Below are positions 32,002-44,776 of a stretch of DNA of 64,000 nt, piece after piece. Numbering within the stretch: position 1 is the stretch's first letter; every line of letters begins with the position of its first letter. The notes beneath the pieces were generated by a model. The model searched no databases, was not told where the DNA came from, and worked only from the letters and a program-made list of their open reading frames with translations. The position numbers and the translations under genes are program-made. This DNA comes from Anthostomella pinea (lineage: Eukaryota > Ascomycota > Sordariomycetes > Xylariales > Xylariaceae), in contig CAUWAG010000012.1 of assembly GCA_963556695.1 (NCBI GenBank), forward strand, positions 3,162,001 to 3,226,000, given 5' to 3'.

Positions 32002-34320
32002 CTATCTCTCTTGCGGCCCATACAACCGTTGTCGCTTTCCGGGTGGTCCATCGTGGCGCTGCATGCCCTCTGGTATTTTTTGGGGACCGCCCATGTGCGG
32101 TATCATGGCGCTAGCATACTGTGGCCTTTGGGTACCGCCAGGCGTGAGCACCATCTGCGAGCCGCTCCCAGCGGCGAGATACGCTCCTTGGTCATGGCTT
32201 ATCGTCGGCGAGGCATGCGGAAGCTGGCTTGGCGAGTGCCACGAGCTACTGGTGGCTGGCGATTGTACTGGGGTGGTGTCGAACTTAGCGACAGGACCGG
32301 AAGACGTCGCCGAGAGCGGTGCCATGCCCATTCCTTGGTTGAGGTATGGACCAGGCGTTGGTGGTTGAGCCGGGCCTCCGTTGGGATAGATGGGGTCCAT
32401 CATAGCCTCCGGCGGCGGGTTTCGCAAGAAGTTGACCAGATGTTTCCTCAGCTTACCGATCATGCCCTCCTTGGTGAAGGGCTTGGCCAGCACGTCTCGC
32501 ATTCCTGGAGTCACGTCAGCAAACCTAAGTCCGAATACAGTACACGATCCCGCATTCGACTCACCCCAATGGAAATACATTTCGAGGTCTTGCTGATTGA
32601 TGTTGGACGTCATGGCAATGATGGGCGTGTTTGGGTGAACTTCGCGGATCATGGCAGTGGCAGAGACACCATCGAGCTGGGGCATGACGATATCCATGAA
32701 GATTAGGTCATAAGCGTGCTGTTTCGCATTGACCTTGTTCACAGCCTCGAGGCCATCGCGCTGCCCGATCGTTAAAATAATCATTCACGACGACACACTG
32801 CTGGACGAGATAGCATACCGCGACTTCGACTCCGCAATCATACTGGTTCAGGAATTTGGACCCGATTCGAGAACAGGTTCTATCATCTTCGACGAGGAGG
32901 ACAATAGGCTTCTTTGATCCCCAAGGCGAGCCCCCTCCCGATAGTGGTGCACCTGGAGAACTGTGCGAAGGCATAGGCGCCGCATGGAAATCAGAGCCTG
33001 GGCCGATCGCGTTCTCTTGGCCTGGCCGGTTATAGGGGATGTTGTTCATGTGTTCGGGAGCGAAGGGATCAATACCTATCGTCTGACCGACTGGATACAC
33101 GAGATGACGCATGTCGTTGAGGGGATCGTGCAAGAACGGAGCTACTCCCCCGGTACCAGGCGGACCCATCATCGCGGAGGACCCGGCAGATTCGGGGGAA
33201 CCACCGGTATGGTGGTATGCAACTGACATGCGGTTCAGATCACGATCTGCGTGGTGCTCTACGGTGAGGCTGTTCAAGATATCGCGGGCTCGGCGGAGTT
33301 CCAGTGGTGATTCCGAGCCGTCTGAGAGCAGATTGCTACTGTTGGAGTTGAACGCGGGTGTGGAATGGTTCGAGTTGCGACTGTCCTTTCTCTCCTGCTC
33401 GACCTTGTTGAGATGGTTCAGCAGCTCGTTGTGTACCTGATTCTGCGCCTTCACCAACTTCTGGAGGTGCATGATCTCATCGACAAATATCTTGTTTGCG
33501 TTGAGGATCTCGTAGTACGACTCCTGGAGTTGTTGGACCTGCTGTTGTGTTGCGGCCAACGTCTCGCCAATGGCCACGACTTGTGAGTTCGCTACTCCGT
33601 ATTGATCTTCAGCATTCTGGGCTTTCCTCGGAGCCGGGGCTTTCCTTCGAATATTGTCGAGATTATCTTTTCTATCGGCTCGGAATTCCGGATGTTTAAA
33701 CTCCCATGCCTATGCACAGCGTCAGCTTCCCTTTTACCCATGTCTTCCAGGGAAGGCAGTAGCTACCGATGCACCATAGGGAGAATGCCCATTTTCTTCG
33801 TTATGCCGGACTTTGTGGAAATCGTACTTGTTCAGTTGACGCACGAAACTTGCAAAGTTGCTGTGCTTAAAATGTTTCGGTAATATGCTCTTGGTAAACT
33901 TCTCGTTCTGCAAAGCGAAGATTAGCCAAGTGGCGCATAGGATGGTTCTGGAGGAGAGGCAAGAAAGCTCGCAGACGTCCCAGGGGGGTTGACGTACTTC
34001 GAGAACGACAAAGCTGTCGCCCTGGTCTCCCCATCTGACTACTTCACTGTAAGCTGGGTCTTCCAGCATCCTATGGCGAGGCGCATCTTGTTAGTATATG
34101 CGCGAAGCATGGCTGTATCGAGACGATTGTGGAAGGTTGTAATTACTTGTATAGCTTGCGGACCTGGTTCGGTTGCGCCAAATATTAGTATACGTACTGC
34201 ACATGCACCCACCCGCGACAGCGTGGTCTCGGGTATTGACAAAAGACAATCATCTTGACTCACAAAGTCGCTCGAGTTGTTGTTAGCGCCCTGCGCACTT
34301 ATTTCACCTTCGGGCGGCAT
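32002..34320 (-). CDS. skn7: Skn7/Prr1-type response-regulator transcription factor (HSF domain + receiver)
   Basis: A nuclear regulator of oxidative and osmotic stress that receives phosphate from a His phosphorelay. Seven exons fit: 34264-34320, a 17-nt microexon 34147-34163, 33998-34070, 33767-33907, 32819-33709, 32565-32760 and 32002-32504. They sum to 1,878 nt (625 aa). The HSF-type DNA-binding domain spans about residues 18-110 (DFVRKLYKMLEDP ... FVRQLNKYDFHKVR). A coiled coil follows (about 125-190), then a Ser/Pro-rich linker and the receiver (about 360-480) with acidic pocket VEDDRT, phospho-acceptor in FMDIVMPQLDG, AMTSN and AKPF. The Pro/Gly/Gln-rich tail ends GPQER. No lesions. 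A gene-free upstream region of about 5 kb may hold its regulatory DNA. Confidence 0.95.
34147..34163 (-). other. skn7: 17-nt microexon of skn7
   Basis: GTCCGCAAGCTATACAA lies between acceptor CCAG and donor GTAATT. It encodes VRKLY plus two bases and restores the conserved DFVRKLYKML entry to the HSF domain. Skipping it shifts the frame. Confidence 0.85.
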
Positions 34321-37300
34321 GATGGGCAATTGGCCTCGGCCCCAGGTGGATTCACGATGGATTCAACGGGCGAGGTATGTCTCGATCGGGGAGCGCTTGG
34401 TACCGGCGGCCTCTTTGAAGCTGGTTTTCAGACGGTAGCACACCAAAGAGGCGATGGTAAGTTGGTGCGACTGGATCTCGATTGGCAGTACTCGGTCTAG
34501 TGTCGTGTCGAGTCGAATCGAATCGTGGATCTCTCTATCACAGGTCGCCGTATGGTCCGCTTCGAGTTGCCCTGCAGGTGACTATAGCTCACGCTCTCTC
34601 TTCGCTATGCCCCTGTGTCTCCGGGCACGAATGACAATCCGCAAGAATAACAATAGCCAGCACGTCGCAGCCAAGGGGGACAGGGACCGGCAGGTCAATC
34701 GCGGGGTTCGAGTCTTTGTTGGGGGCGGTGTACGTGTTGGAACAAGGCGATGACGGCGGTATCACAGCAGACAACGGGCGACACAACGGCACAACGACAC
34801 AACGCGGTCAAAGACCAAACTGGGGTCTCTGTTTGGTTGGTGACGCGGAGCGAGTATCTCTCTAGGCCGGCGTTGTGACACTTTCAAAATTGGCGGTCGT
34901 CAGTGTCGGGACTGGAGGGCGGACGCAAAACCATGACGAACCGAGCCGAGGGGATATGCCGTGCCTCTGAGAACGAGAGGCAGTCTCGCAGTGTCGGAAG
35001 AAGTTTGCGTGGATAGCAGGTATGGAACCCAAGTCCAGCGCAGCGAGTTCAGCGTGTAGAGCGGATCAATGGTGGATAAGCCAGGATATGTGCAGGGGGG
35101 CGGATGGGGTCATTGCCTCATTCGCAGCATTGGAACTCGGGGAACCCTTCCTTTCCTTGTCCAGGAGCAATACCCAGGCGTGGTGTGGACTAGTAGACGA
35201 GTTACTGTCACGCCTGCGACTGCGCGGGAATACTAACAGCGGAACGGGTAGGGAAAAGGATCCGGGAAATAAGGGCTACGTAAATAATAACGGGTTACGG
35301 GGCTCGTCACTGCTGAGCAGGTGCCAGGCTGCCAGGCGGAAGTGCTGGAATCGAAGCGAGACGCGGACAGGAGGGCAGGAGGACAGGAGGGAGGGGCGCC
35401 GGCAGGGAGGCAGGGGGGGAGGGGGGAAGGAGCCAGGCGAGCCAGGACTGCCAGGGACAGGGTCACAGGGAGCTCGGGCTGTCGGCGCTGTGCTGCTTGG
35501 GGATTCATGTTTTGGGAATTGGGGAAATGTTACCTCACTCTGGTTATCTGCAACAGCAGGACCCAAGAAACATCCAACCTGATGACTCCCACGCACACGC
35601 ACGGCTGCTGACGAAAACCAGACGCCCCAGTGGACAAGACGAGCGCCATAGGCCTGATGGGGGAACGTTCCCAGGGTCAATTTGTACCACCGGCATGGAT
35701 TGATTGAATGGACGCTGATAGTGAAGTAGGCAGGGGTTAGGCCGACTGAATTATTATCCACGTCAGTCAAGTCAGTCAACTCCGTCATTCACCAGAACCA
35801 GAAGACAAGGTATTGGTGTGCCGGTGGGCAGGTAGGTGCTACCTCGCCGTCGTCGACCACAACGGCGTCCTCGTGCATGTCTCACTTCATCGACCATGTA
35901 GCTCGGCTACGTGGAGTGTGCCAGCGGTACACAGCCCACGCGGCCTGGCAAGTTGCTAACATACATGGGGTGAGATATTTCATTGGGCTCGCGAAGCAAG
36001 TTGTGTTCCTACCAAAACACACGATATGGGAGGTGAGTAAATAGTGGCACTGCACTAGTCAGTCGAAGGCGCCAGCGTTGAAGATTTTTCACTTGACGTT
36101 GGCATTATTATTAGGTTGCGCACCGAGCCGTCGCGAGGACAGACGCGTCGTCGAGGCCAACGGCTCGGCTTCCCAGCTAGATTGTCCAGCTAGATTGTCC
36201 AGCTACACAGTACAGTGGGTTCGTCGCTTGGCCTTCGACACCAACTTTATCACACGCCGTCACTTGAGATGCATTTTCCACAGCTGGCAAACCAATACTT
36301 CATGTACGGAATGATGCGTTCAATCATCTCCCTATACTTTTCCAGTGGGACGACTGCTATGCTTTCTCCAAATGGCTAACTTTAGCAGCTCGGCTTGAGA
36401 TTTTCCCGCCCGTGAGCGACCCCTGTCCCCGTCCTCTATTCGTCAATCACCGGTCTGCCATTCTGCCATTCTGCCATTTCAATGGATAAGTTGACGTCCC
36501 GGGGATCTAGTGCTGAAGACGGGATGTGAAGATCAGATTACCCAATACGGGTAGCCAATACATGGGCGCCCGCCAGCTACGCAATAGCTGAGCAGCCGTC
36601 ATCAGACGAGGAACTTTGGGACACTTCACTTCTCGTCCCGCCAGCCCGTGGGAGGTCCTCCTCATGGCCAGCATATATTACCGAGGTCGCTGCCACGAGG
36701 AAGGGGCCTCCGATATAAACGGACTCACGTCGACAAGCTACCTACTCACCACACGCGTCTGCTTTGTTTGTCTCGCTTCAAAGCGTACAACTACCAAGGT
36801 TAGAACCGATCTAAGTAGGCATCATTAGCTACTGCCCCCTTTCAGAACGTGTCCAAGTAGGCCCGTCCTCGCCCACGCTATGCTGGCGTGACGGCCCCCA
36901 TTCCGACTGGACCTGCATGGCTTGTCAGATCTCGCACCATCCAGCCGTCAGATCTCGCAACATCGCACGATGGTGACCGATACTGATGATCTTGGCCCTT
37001 ATCGCCTTCCGCTGCATCCCGCTCAGCCCATCTTCGGACCATGGTCAGCTGAATCCTGCCCACCCAATACCGGTACCGATGCGCCGCGCTTCAGCCACCG
37101 GCAAGAGTGATGACCTACCTATCTTGCATGAGCGCTTTCTTGGCTCCCGCTTGCAAGCCAGCCACCCTCCTGCCAGCCTGCCTGCCTGCCAGGGTGTAAG
37201 GAGAAGGAGGATTACAACGGGCGTCACGCCGCGTGCCAAGCCGCGAGCGCATCTCAGAAGAGGCAGATCGACCCCAATGAAGAAAAATGAGATAAGAGAT

Positions 37301-39369
37301 CCCTAGGTGACTCGCCGCAGCATGGCAGCAGGGATTATCGACCCGACGGATCCAGCGCGAGACGTGCGTTAAGCGCTACCGAAGGACTCACTCCCGTCGC
37401 TAACGAGCAGGGCGAATTATGTCATACACAAACACAATTCTCGGCCAGCTAATGTATGTCAGTCATCAGTGCTGACTTGAGAAGAGACCCGTCAACGATT
37501 CGCGATCCGCTCATTTGCCGAGGTAGACAAGTCACATCATCATCTCAGGGGTCATGCATTCTGGAGAGCTATTGAGGCCCACTCTCGATGAGACCTCACA
37601 TGGCATGAAAGTCTGGTCACTTTCCACATGTGCTTCTGCTACTGCAACCTCCTTCGCTAGCCTGGCTGCCATCACATTCCCCTAGAGCTTTGGGGCAGCA
37701 TTCAGCTCGTCAAGCTCGCTGAACTCTAGGAGCCGGCGTTGTTGTCAGCTCGCGCGTCTCATCCCAACCTTTCCTCGTCTTGGCTTTTCACGGCATTTCG
37801 CTACTACAGTAGTCGTCAGCCCGTCCACGTGAGTCAGCCCATGTCAGGGGCGTACGCGGTGTAATACAGTTTAGACCGTTCAGAGGGACGGACTAAAGGC
37901 GTTCAGTTGTAACCGCTTCGTGGCGGCATGGCAGCTACTGGTCGTAGCTGAAAGCCGGCCACCGGTGCCAGCCACTCTGAAAAAGCTTACCTTACTTATA
38001 GGGGCTGGTGTTGCGTGAGGCTCGCGACAGACGGGTTGCCTACAGGTGTCTCCCACCAAATTTCCCAACGGCCTTTGTGGTCGCTTCTTTCTATCAATTT
38101 TCAGGCCGGCTGTCTGCTCCCGACGGCTGATGACCTCGCCAAGGGATCTCAACCAAAAGGTCCGACCCGACCCCGCACCACGATTCCAGCCGAGCCAGCT
38201 TGCTGCGACCTCAGCCCTGCCCTGTCCTTGGTTGCCGTGCTGTTCATCCAATGTCGTGGCACCTGCGGGCAGTCTGTACCGAAAGGTCCACTGGCGCTAC
38301 AGTAGCGCCCGCATAGCTGTAGGTATAAGCATACCTACACACCTTTCCCTGAACGCACCTGCAGGCTTGTCCTATAGCTTCTGCAGCGGCATATTACCCA
38401 TTCCCCCTCCCCCTTCTTTCCTCCCTGCGCCTTTCTTTCATATTAGGCGCAGCGGCTGAGCTTGCCAAAACGCACTATATCGCCCTCACACCACACCATA
38501 GCCCGTAAGTCAGCTGCTTCTATGTGTATTACCGTGGTGGAGGTCTTCGGCCCTTCGTCTGGTCTTGCTTCCGCCGCGCTGGATGAGGGGGTGCTATAAA
38601 TAACGGTTCGCAGGAGTCTACCGGATATTTCTAGACATGTCTTTGATGTATCGAGCATAGATGTATTGCCTCCGTGGTCACGGGGCAGGCTTCATAGATT
38701 GGTAGATGGTCGTATAGAACATCACTGAGGCTTCAAGGGACTTGCAATCTTGCTTAGCCTTCCTCGTCCACACATCATCTCCTCGTCTGCTCCGTATCAC
38801 ACTATTGTCGTGATACCGCGGCATGATCGCGTCACGCGGTATTATTTCCGGTTGCTCAAATCCCTCCGCTGCGGCGAAGTGAGGCTGTTCCGGCCTGTCT
38901 AGCCCGCGAATGGAATCTTTCAAAGTCTGTTGGACTATCTATTCTTATGATGTCTGCCTCTGAACCTTTGTCACGAGATGTTCAAGGTGCATCTGCAGTT
39001 CTAGGGCTGAAAAAGGGCGCCCCGGAAGGCCGCCACTAGTGCGAAGGCATTTTCCGGTGTGGGTTCATGGCACCGTACTCCCCGGTCTCACAGAGACGAG
39101 CTTCGGTAAGAGACCCGATGGTGAGCGGAGCATCTGACCTCGTCGACATCGGTAAGAAGGCGAGCTTCGGACCTGTATGGAGACGCATGGCAAGGACAGC
39201 CGTATTTATGGGAGTTGGTTGGTTGGTTGCAGTCTTTAACGTCTAGCAAGTAGCCACAGGGTGTCAAATGGCACGCAAGCCATAGTGGCGTTCAGTGGGG
39301 TGGCAGTGCACCAACAGGGCCTCTAGGGCAATTTCGGGCCCTGCGGCTTACAACAGCAGATCCTTTAGA
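34321..39369. other. Long gene-free region upstream of skn7
   Basis: About 5 kb of GC-balanced DNA without any frame showing a protein family. It has purine/pyrimidine-biased tracts (about 35330-35460), a short direct repeat of CAGCTAGATTGTC (about 36175-36200) and a repeated GAGCTTCGG motif (about 39090-39170). The skn7 promoter must lie at its left end. Non-coding RNA cannot be excluded. Confidence 0.45.
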
Positions 39370-41170
39370 AACACACACTCTAATAAGGATTACTAGAATA
39401 TACGTTATTAACTAAATAAACTATAATACACGCTGTTTAACAGTTATAAGCCCGGTCTAGCAAATGCTCTTTCAACTGACGATCATTTTGTAATTATTTA
39501 CAATTAAAACAACCTATTTTCTGTTAGTTTAAATTTATACCTGCGCGATAGATATTAAAAACAGCGCCTATTTTAATAATAAGATAGCTACCGTAATTTT
39601 AAACTAGAAGAAAATATTTAACGAACAAAAGGACTAGGATGTCTAGTATGAAGACTTCGTTAATATCATACCTCTTTTTCTTCAAAGGTATATCAACTTC
39701 GAAACCTCCAAATCTGTTGCCTCTTTAAGTGCATCTAGTATCATTAACTTTTAAGAGCGTTCAGGTAAAAATCGATTTGTACGCCAACTTAACCGCTAAC
39801 AATTAACGGGTTTATTTGTAATTCTTAAGCATTTACGAACGGAAAAAAAATATAAAGGCAAAAAGAAATAATAAAGAACTTAAGAGATTATATTAGGAAG
39901 ACCGTGTTTAAAATTAAAAAGATCCCTTTGCAATCTATTTAGCACTTACAAAGTAGCTTGCTACACTCGTTTAAACAACGAAGTTATTAATAGTAAATAC
40001 GTAACAGATAGTTATCGATTTATATAATAAGGTCTTATTATTAAAGCAAACTATCCGCTAAAAAAAGCAAGCTTACGAATTTGTATACGATTAAAAAAGG
40101 GTTATAGCGGATATTATATAGTATCGAATCTTTAGTATAGTTTAACCAATATTTTAAATTAAGGATTTAATAATAGCGATTTACGGAATTTTTAGCTGAT
40201 TTTACGAACAAGCTTCATATAAACTTCGTATATAATTAAGAAAAGTACTTAATTATTTAAAGATTAATAAGCGATTTTAAACCTAAATAGTAATTTGAAA
40301 AGCTAGCAACTGTAAAAGTGCCCAAAGACCTTAAAAAGAAGTGGCTTTATAAGCTAATATTACTCGTTTTATAAGAAAAAAGAGCCTTTTTATAAAAGAT
40401 GCCCTAGCTAATCCCCTATGTAATTAAAAAGCGTTAGTAAAAAAAGACTACGAATAAAAATCTTTTTTTAGCGATACACTCTGTTAAAAGAGCTTTAAGT
40501 GCTGTAGTCACGGCGCTTAAAAACATGATCTCCTTAATTGTAAATGCATAATACTAGGACTAAAGCCCATAAACAGGCTATTAAATACCTTTAAAAAAAG
40601 GATAAAAATGATTAAAATCTCGCTAAAAAGGTAGCAAAGCTACAAAAGGGTTCGATAAAAGACTCACAAATATTAAGAGCTAAAAAAAGCTAAAAGAAAA
40701 GATCGAGGCTAACGGTGTAAGGGAAGGGAACCCTATATTAAAAAGATATAAAAAGGAGCCGTTAATAATATTTATAACTAAGCTTTTCACTTAGCTTATA
40801 ACTATTTACTTCGTTATTCGTTTATTTTTAACTTAAGGTCGACTTTTTACGTATTTAATAATCTCGGTTAATTTAAACACTTTAAAAAGGCTTTTAAGGA
40901 CTATTTTATAGCAGCTAGCTATAGTAAAATCCCTATTTTAAAATACGAAAAGGTGGCTGTAAAGGTTATTAAAAGTAACGGTATAAGTATCTTTATTCTT
41001 TTTAAAGTAGCTTACTGCGTAGAATTCGCTTGTGATATTGTCTTATACGACCTTTTTTAAAAAGGTATTATTAAGATACTAAAGTTGTATAACTAACTGT
41101 AAAAAAAAACCCGAATTTGTCGTGGTAAAAATTTAAAAGATCGAAAATTAACAAGTATTTAAATACGTAG
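39370..41170. other. AT-rich, RIP-like block
   Basis: AT-rich sequence rich in TAA/TTA with no intact frame; probably a heavily mutated transposon. Confidence 0.6.
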
Positions 41171-41382
41171 TGTCACGGCGAGCATACTGGGGAGCTGGGA
41201 CATGGCCCTTCGCAAGCAGCTATTACTCTATTGACGAGAATATCAAGACTAGAGAGGAAAGGAAGAGAGAGAGAGATAGGTACAGTGGGAGGTTGCCCCT
41301 TTAAGGGGATCCTCTGGTCAGATCCTTCCCCTATTGGGAAGTATCCCCTTGTCATGTGGGAAGGTCTGTGCAGGCCGTCACA
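41171..41382 (+). mobile_element. Solo LTR, family A, copy 3
   Basis: 212 bp, TGTCACGG ... CCGTCACA; same family as 4220-4433 and 24452-24662. Flanks CGTAG and CATAG differ at one of five bases. Less mutated than the AT-rich DNA around it. Confidence 0.8.
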
Positions 41383-41907
41383 CATAGTAACGCCGAAATA
41401 TAAAGCCGCTTTTTTTCACTGTAACAAAACGATTAAAAAGATAAATAACTGCTACGAAGCCGAATTTATAAGGTACTGCTTAATAATAGCACCTTTAAAT
41501 AGGTTATATCGGCTTTCAATCTTTGAACCCACTTAGATTGTAGTGCCGCGGCTTTTTTTAAGAGGTTTTTTGACGTATAAATGTAAAAGCTGCGCACTTT
41601 TAAAAGCACAAAAGCTACTTTTACGCAAAGAACTAGATTTTCAAAGTATAAATGCATACTACCGAATGAATATTAATTAAAGACAGGTTTGAAAAGATAA
41701 TAACTACCGTTTACAATGCTATAATGATTATAATCTCTTATTTTTATTATAAAAGATTTAATAACGAAAACTTAATGAAAATAAATTAACGTTATTATAA
41801 CGGCGCTTAAAACCCGATTTAAAATCAAGCTGATTAAAAACCTTGTATAGTTTTTTAAGATATATATTATTAAAAATCAAAGCTAAAAAGGTATAACGTA
41901 GCTGACA
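41383..41907. other. AT-rich, RIP-like block
   Basis: AT-rich, no gene. Confidence 0.6.
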
Positions 41908-42710
41908 AGCGAGTTGGCACTTGTCATGAACTCTTTAACTGCTATGTTAAATAACTTCATCACAACGTATTCAATTCAATTCAATTAATTGGATTCCTCT
42001 TCTTTACAGGTTTCTATTTCTATTATACAAATTTGCGCATTATGGCCAGTATTGCTGCAAACGCCATAATGTCGCTCACGTGCTGGTGTTCTCTTTGAAC
42101 AATGACTACCATTACTCATTTCCTGTTTTGTCAGCTCAGTACCATTCTTTGTAGCCTGAAGACCTATTACATCTTTAATAAAAAATATTCTTCCTTTTAT
42201 CAGATATTTGTTTTTTATTTTTTGATATTTATTTAATAAATAATCGGCCTCTTTTAACTCATAGACCCAGGAATCAACCAAAACGACCTTATGCATAAGA
42301 CCGTATGTAACCTTTAAAAACGAGCTCAATGCATCAATTATTGATATAAGTGAGCTTCCTTAGTGATTTATGACTTAATTTTGGATATAAACTGATTAGT
42401 TTACCGCTTTATTAATAGTGATAGGCGTCTTTGGAATCCAAGTAGTGGGTGGCAGATTGGGGTCTGGCGACGGTGTTCGTATCTTAGGTACCATGTTTCG
42501 TGACTGCTACCTCAACTTGACAAAACCATGCGCAATATGCATCTGGATCTTTGTACAAGACCCTCTGGTAGTCCATCCTCCGATAAAAATGCGTCCAGAG
42601 GCCTGGTATGCGTTTAATGAAGTTCTGCGTCCAGTTCTTTCTAATGTATCCAGTCCCATGTGCAGCCAACAATTGATTCGCCATATCTTTAACATAACTG
42701 TGCCGGCAAC
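41908..42710 (-). mobile_element. Deleted, RIP-mutated copy of pogo element 2
   Basis: The zinc-knuckle C-terminal segment (41985-42329) is recognisably the same as in element 2, with many changes such as Arg to Tyr or Trp that fit C-to-T mutation. At about 42480 the sequence jumps to the N-terminal part (42484-42710; DMANQLLAAHGTG), so the region equivalent to about 26690-27388, carrying the catalytic acids, is deleted. The left end retains a weak trace of the inverted repeat; the right end is lost. Non-functional. Confidence 0.78.
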
Positions 42711-42821
42711 ATTGTAGGTCCGTCGACGGGCCTTGTTCTGGCACAAGCTGCAACTCTCTACCACACAAGTCCTTCTACCTCGTTTCAATGATCGGCCCAT
42801 TGTAGTACTATGCGCCTGTGG

Positions 42822-44776
42822 TTAGCATGAAGCATAGGAATGTTTAGGTAGGGGCGCCTTGCTGACCTTTCTTCCGTAGGCAAAGTAGTATGCAATGCCA
42901 AAGAGGAACCAAAACCCCGTCATCAAGACGCTGAAGTTCATGGTTGCCGGGGTAACTTCAGCGCTGCTAGGCCAAAAGCTGAAGAAAAACGCAATCGCAA
43001 TCCAGCACAGTCCTATCACGTTCACAATGGACCCAAACGGCTCGGGTACTCTCCAGGGACCCCACGTGAGTGGGAAGTCTGTGTCAGCAGTCGACATGTA
43101 GGAGTTACGAGAACGAGTCCGGATCCTGCCCGTTAAGCGATTCCACAGTAGAAGAGAAAGAGGTATGGCAGCGGCTGCTTCCCAGGATGACACCGTGAAG
43201 GACAATATGCTTTGAAGGGCCGTCTCGGAGCCGATGTTGATGAGGCCCAGAAGCACCGATATAGCACAGGTCGTCCACACTGCGTTCAGTGGCAGGAGAG
43301 ACCTCGGGTTGACCTTGAAGATTAGTGTTAGTGGCGGCCTATTAGTCAATTGGGGAGGATAACCACTGACCAGAAGGAGCCAATTGGAAAATGGTGGTCC
43401 ACGGTCCCTAGCAAATGCCCATAGTTGGCGGGAAGCGCCAGCAAATTGGCCGAAAGTAGCGGCGTACGAAAGTACCAGGACAATGCAAACCATGATATTC
43501 GTTCCAGTGCTTGACAAGGTAGACGCATAGAAGATTTGGATGAACGGGTAGGGCAGGGGTGATTCCATCGCGGAGTCTAGATCGCCCATGCAAAACAGCG
43601 TCGTGAGCAGCATGCCGAATCCCAGGAGGCCGTTGAAGACCATGGTAATGACAATGTTCCACGGGATGACAAGAGCGGCATTTTGAGTCTCCTCAGCCAT
43701 GTGAACCGCGCCATCCGCCCCTGGATCGAGTCAGAGGTCATAGAACGGCACAATTGAAGTTGCACTCCGCTGCGACATACCGATAAAGGGGCCCACGTTG
43801 GTGATGATCCCAACGAAAAAGGCCAAGCCCACTGATGACCAGCCGCCGTCATTACTCCAGGTCGTGAATACTGTGGTAGCATCGACACGTTTTGCGAGGA
43901 ACAGTAGGGGGATGATGATTGCGAAGAAGCCGAACACGTGGAGGTAGAGGATGAACCCTTCTATTTTCGGAAGCCACCGGCCGAGTATCGAGTTCATGAT
44001 GAATGCAAGAAGCACCGTGGCCCATATAAGCAATGTGCCATGCCATCCTTTGGACGTATAACTGTCGGGATAGTTTAACACGAGCAGACCTTGAATCAGC
44101 GTGGCGGAAAGAATCCCACCCATCGCAACCAGGGATTGCCAAACAGCAATCGACAGCCATCCTGGTCTCCGCGTTAGCAATGGACCAACTCCTGGTGTTC
44201 GTATATTCGTTCCTTTCTATACGTACCAGTGAGGTAGCTGAGTATGTTCCGAGTACGGTGAGGTGCTAGCATGAAGACCCAGTGGTATTGGCCTGATGAA
44301 GTCGGGGCCATAGAAGCAAGCTCTGCCAAGGGTACCATGACGGCGAGAAACCCAAACCAGGAAAGTATGAACGAGGTGACCAAGCCAGCACTTCCCCCGT
44401 TCGCCAGCCCGAATCCAAAGTAGCTTGATGCAATATCAGCATTGGATAGTTCTCTGTAAGCCAAAGCATCAGGCGAAAACTCACACCAAGACACCTTCCC
44501 AAGTCAACATCAGGGTTGTAGAGAGCCCCAACGTTGATATCATGCCAAATCGGCGCTTGACGATCATCAGCAGGATCGCTCCATCAGCCTCTCCCGCCAG
44601 GACATGCGTTACCTTCAAGACTTCTGTAGAATTTGATCAGTAAAGGAGTGGGTTCGGGCCTAGTGTTACTTACGCTTCTTTCCAAGCCGGGATAATTGAC
44701 TTTCATCCTGACGGGACATTTGCTCTATCTTCGTCGGGCCACGCGAGACACCCCCTTTCCAGCCTCGATTTTCCAT
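42822..44776 (-). CDS. Amino-acid/choline permease (APC superfamily, fungal AAT/GABA-choline type)
   Basis: A plasma-membrane, proton-coupled importer of amino acids, GABA or choline. Exons fitting splice sites and frame are 44674-44776, 44613-44623 (11 nt), 44485-44555, 44423-44227, 44161-43781, 43720-43371 and 43313-42822. They sum to 1,605 nt (534 aa), typical for the family. The N-terminus carries LSRLGKKQVLKRRFG, then TM1 and the block SMAPTSSGQYHW. The conserved ADGAVHMAEETQNA loop lies mid-protein, and about 12 hydrophobic segments follow. The start could also be the ATG at 44719. It is divergent from a PTH11-like gene, 0.7 kb away. Intact; substrate not assignable from sequence alone. 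Confidence 0.88.
44613..44623 (-). other. 11-nt microexon of the permease gene
   Basis: AAGTCTTGAAG lies between acceptor TCTACAG and donor GTAACG, the latter starting a 57-nt intron. It supplies the VLK of the conserved GKKQVLKRRF block. If the 57-nt intron is retained, the frame stays open and adds 19 unusual residues. Confidence 0.65.

Noticed and set aside
35022..35582. 186-codon plus-strand open frame
   Set aside because: Driven by a purine-rich GGAGG tract; no family signature.
39370..41170. Possible retrotransposon gag/pol remnants in AT-rich DNA
   Set aside because: Lysine/isoleucine-rich translations arise from base composition alone; no motif could be pinned.
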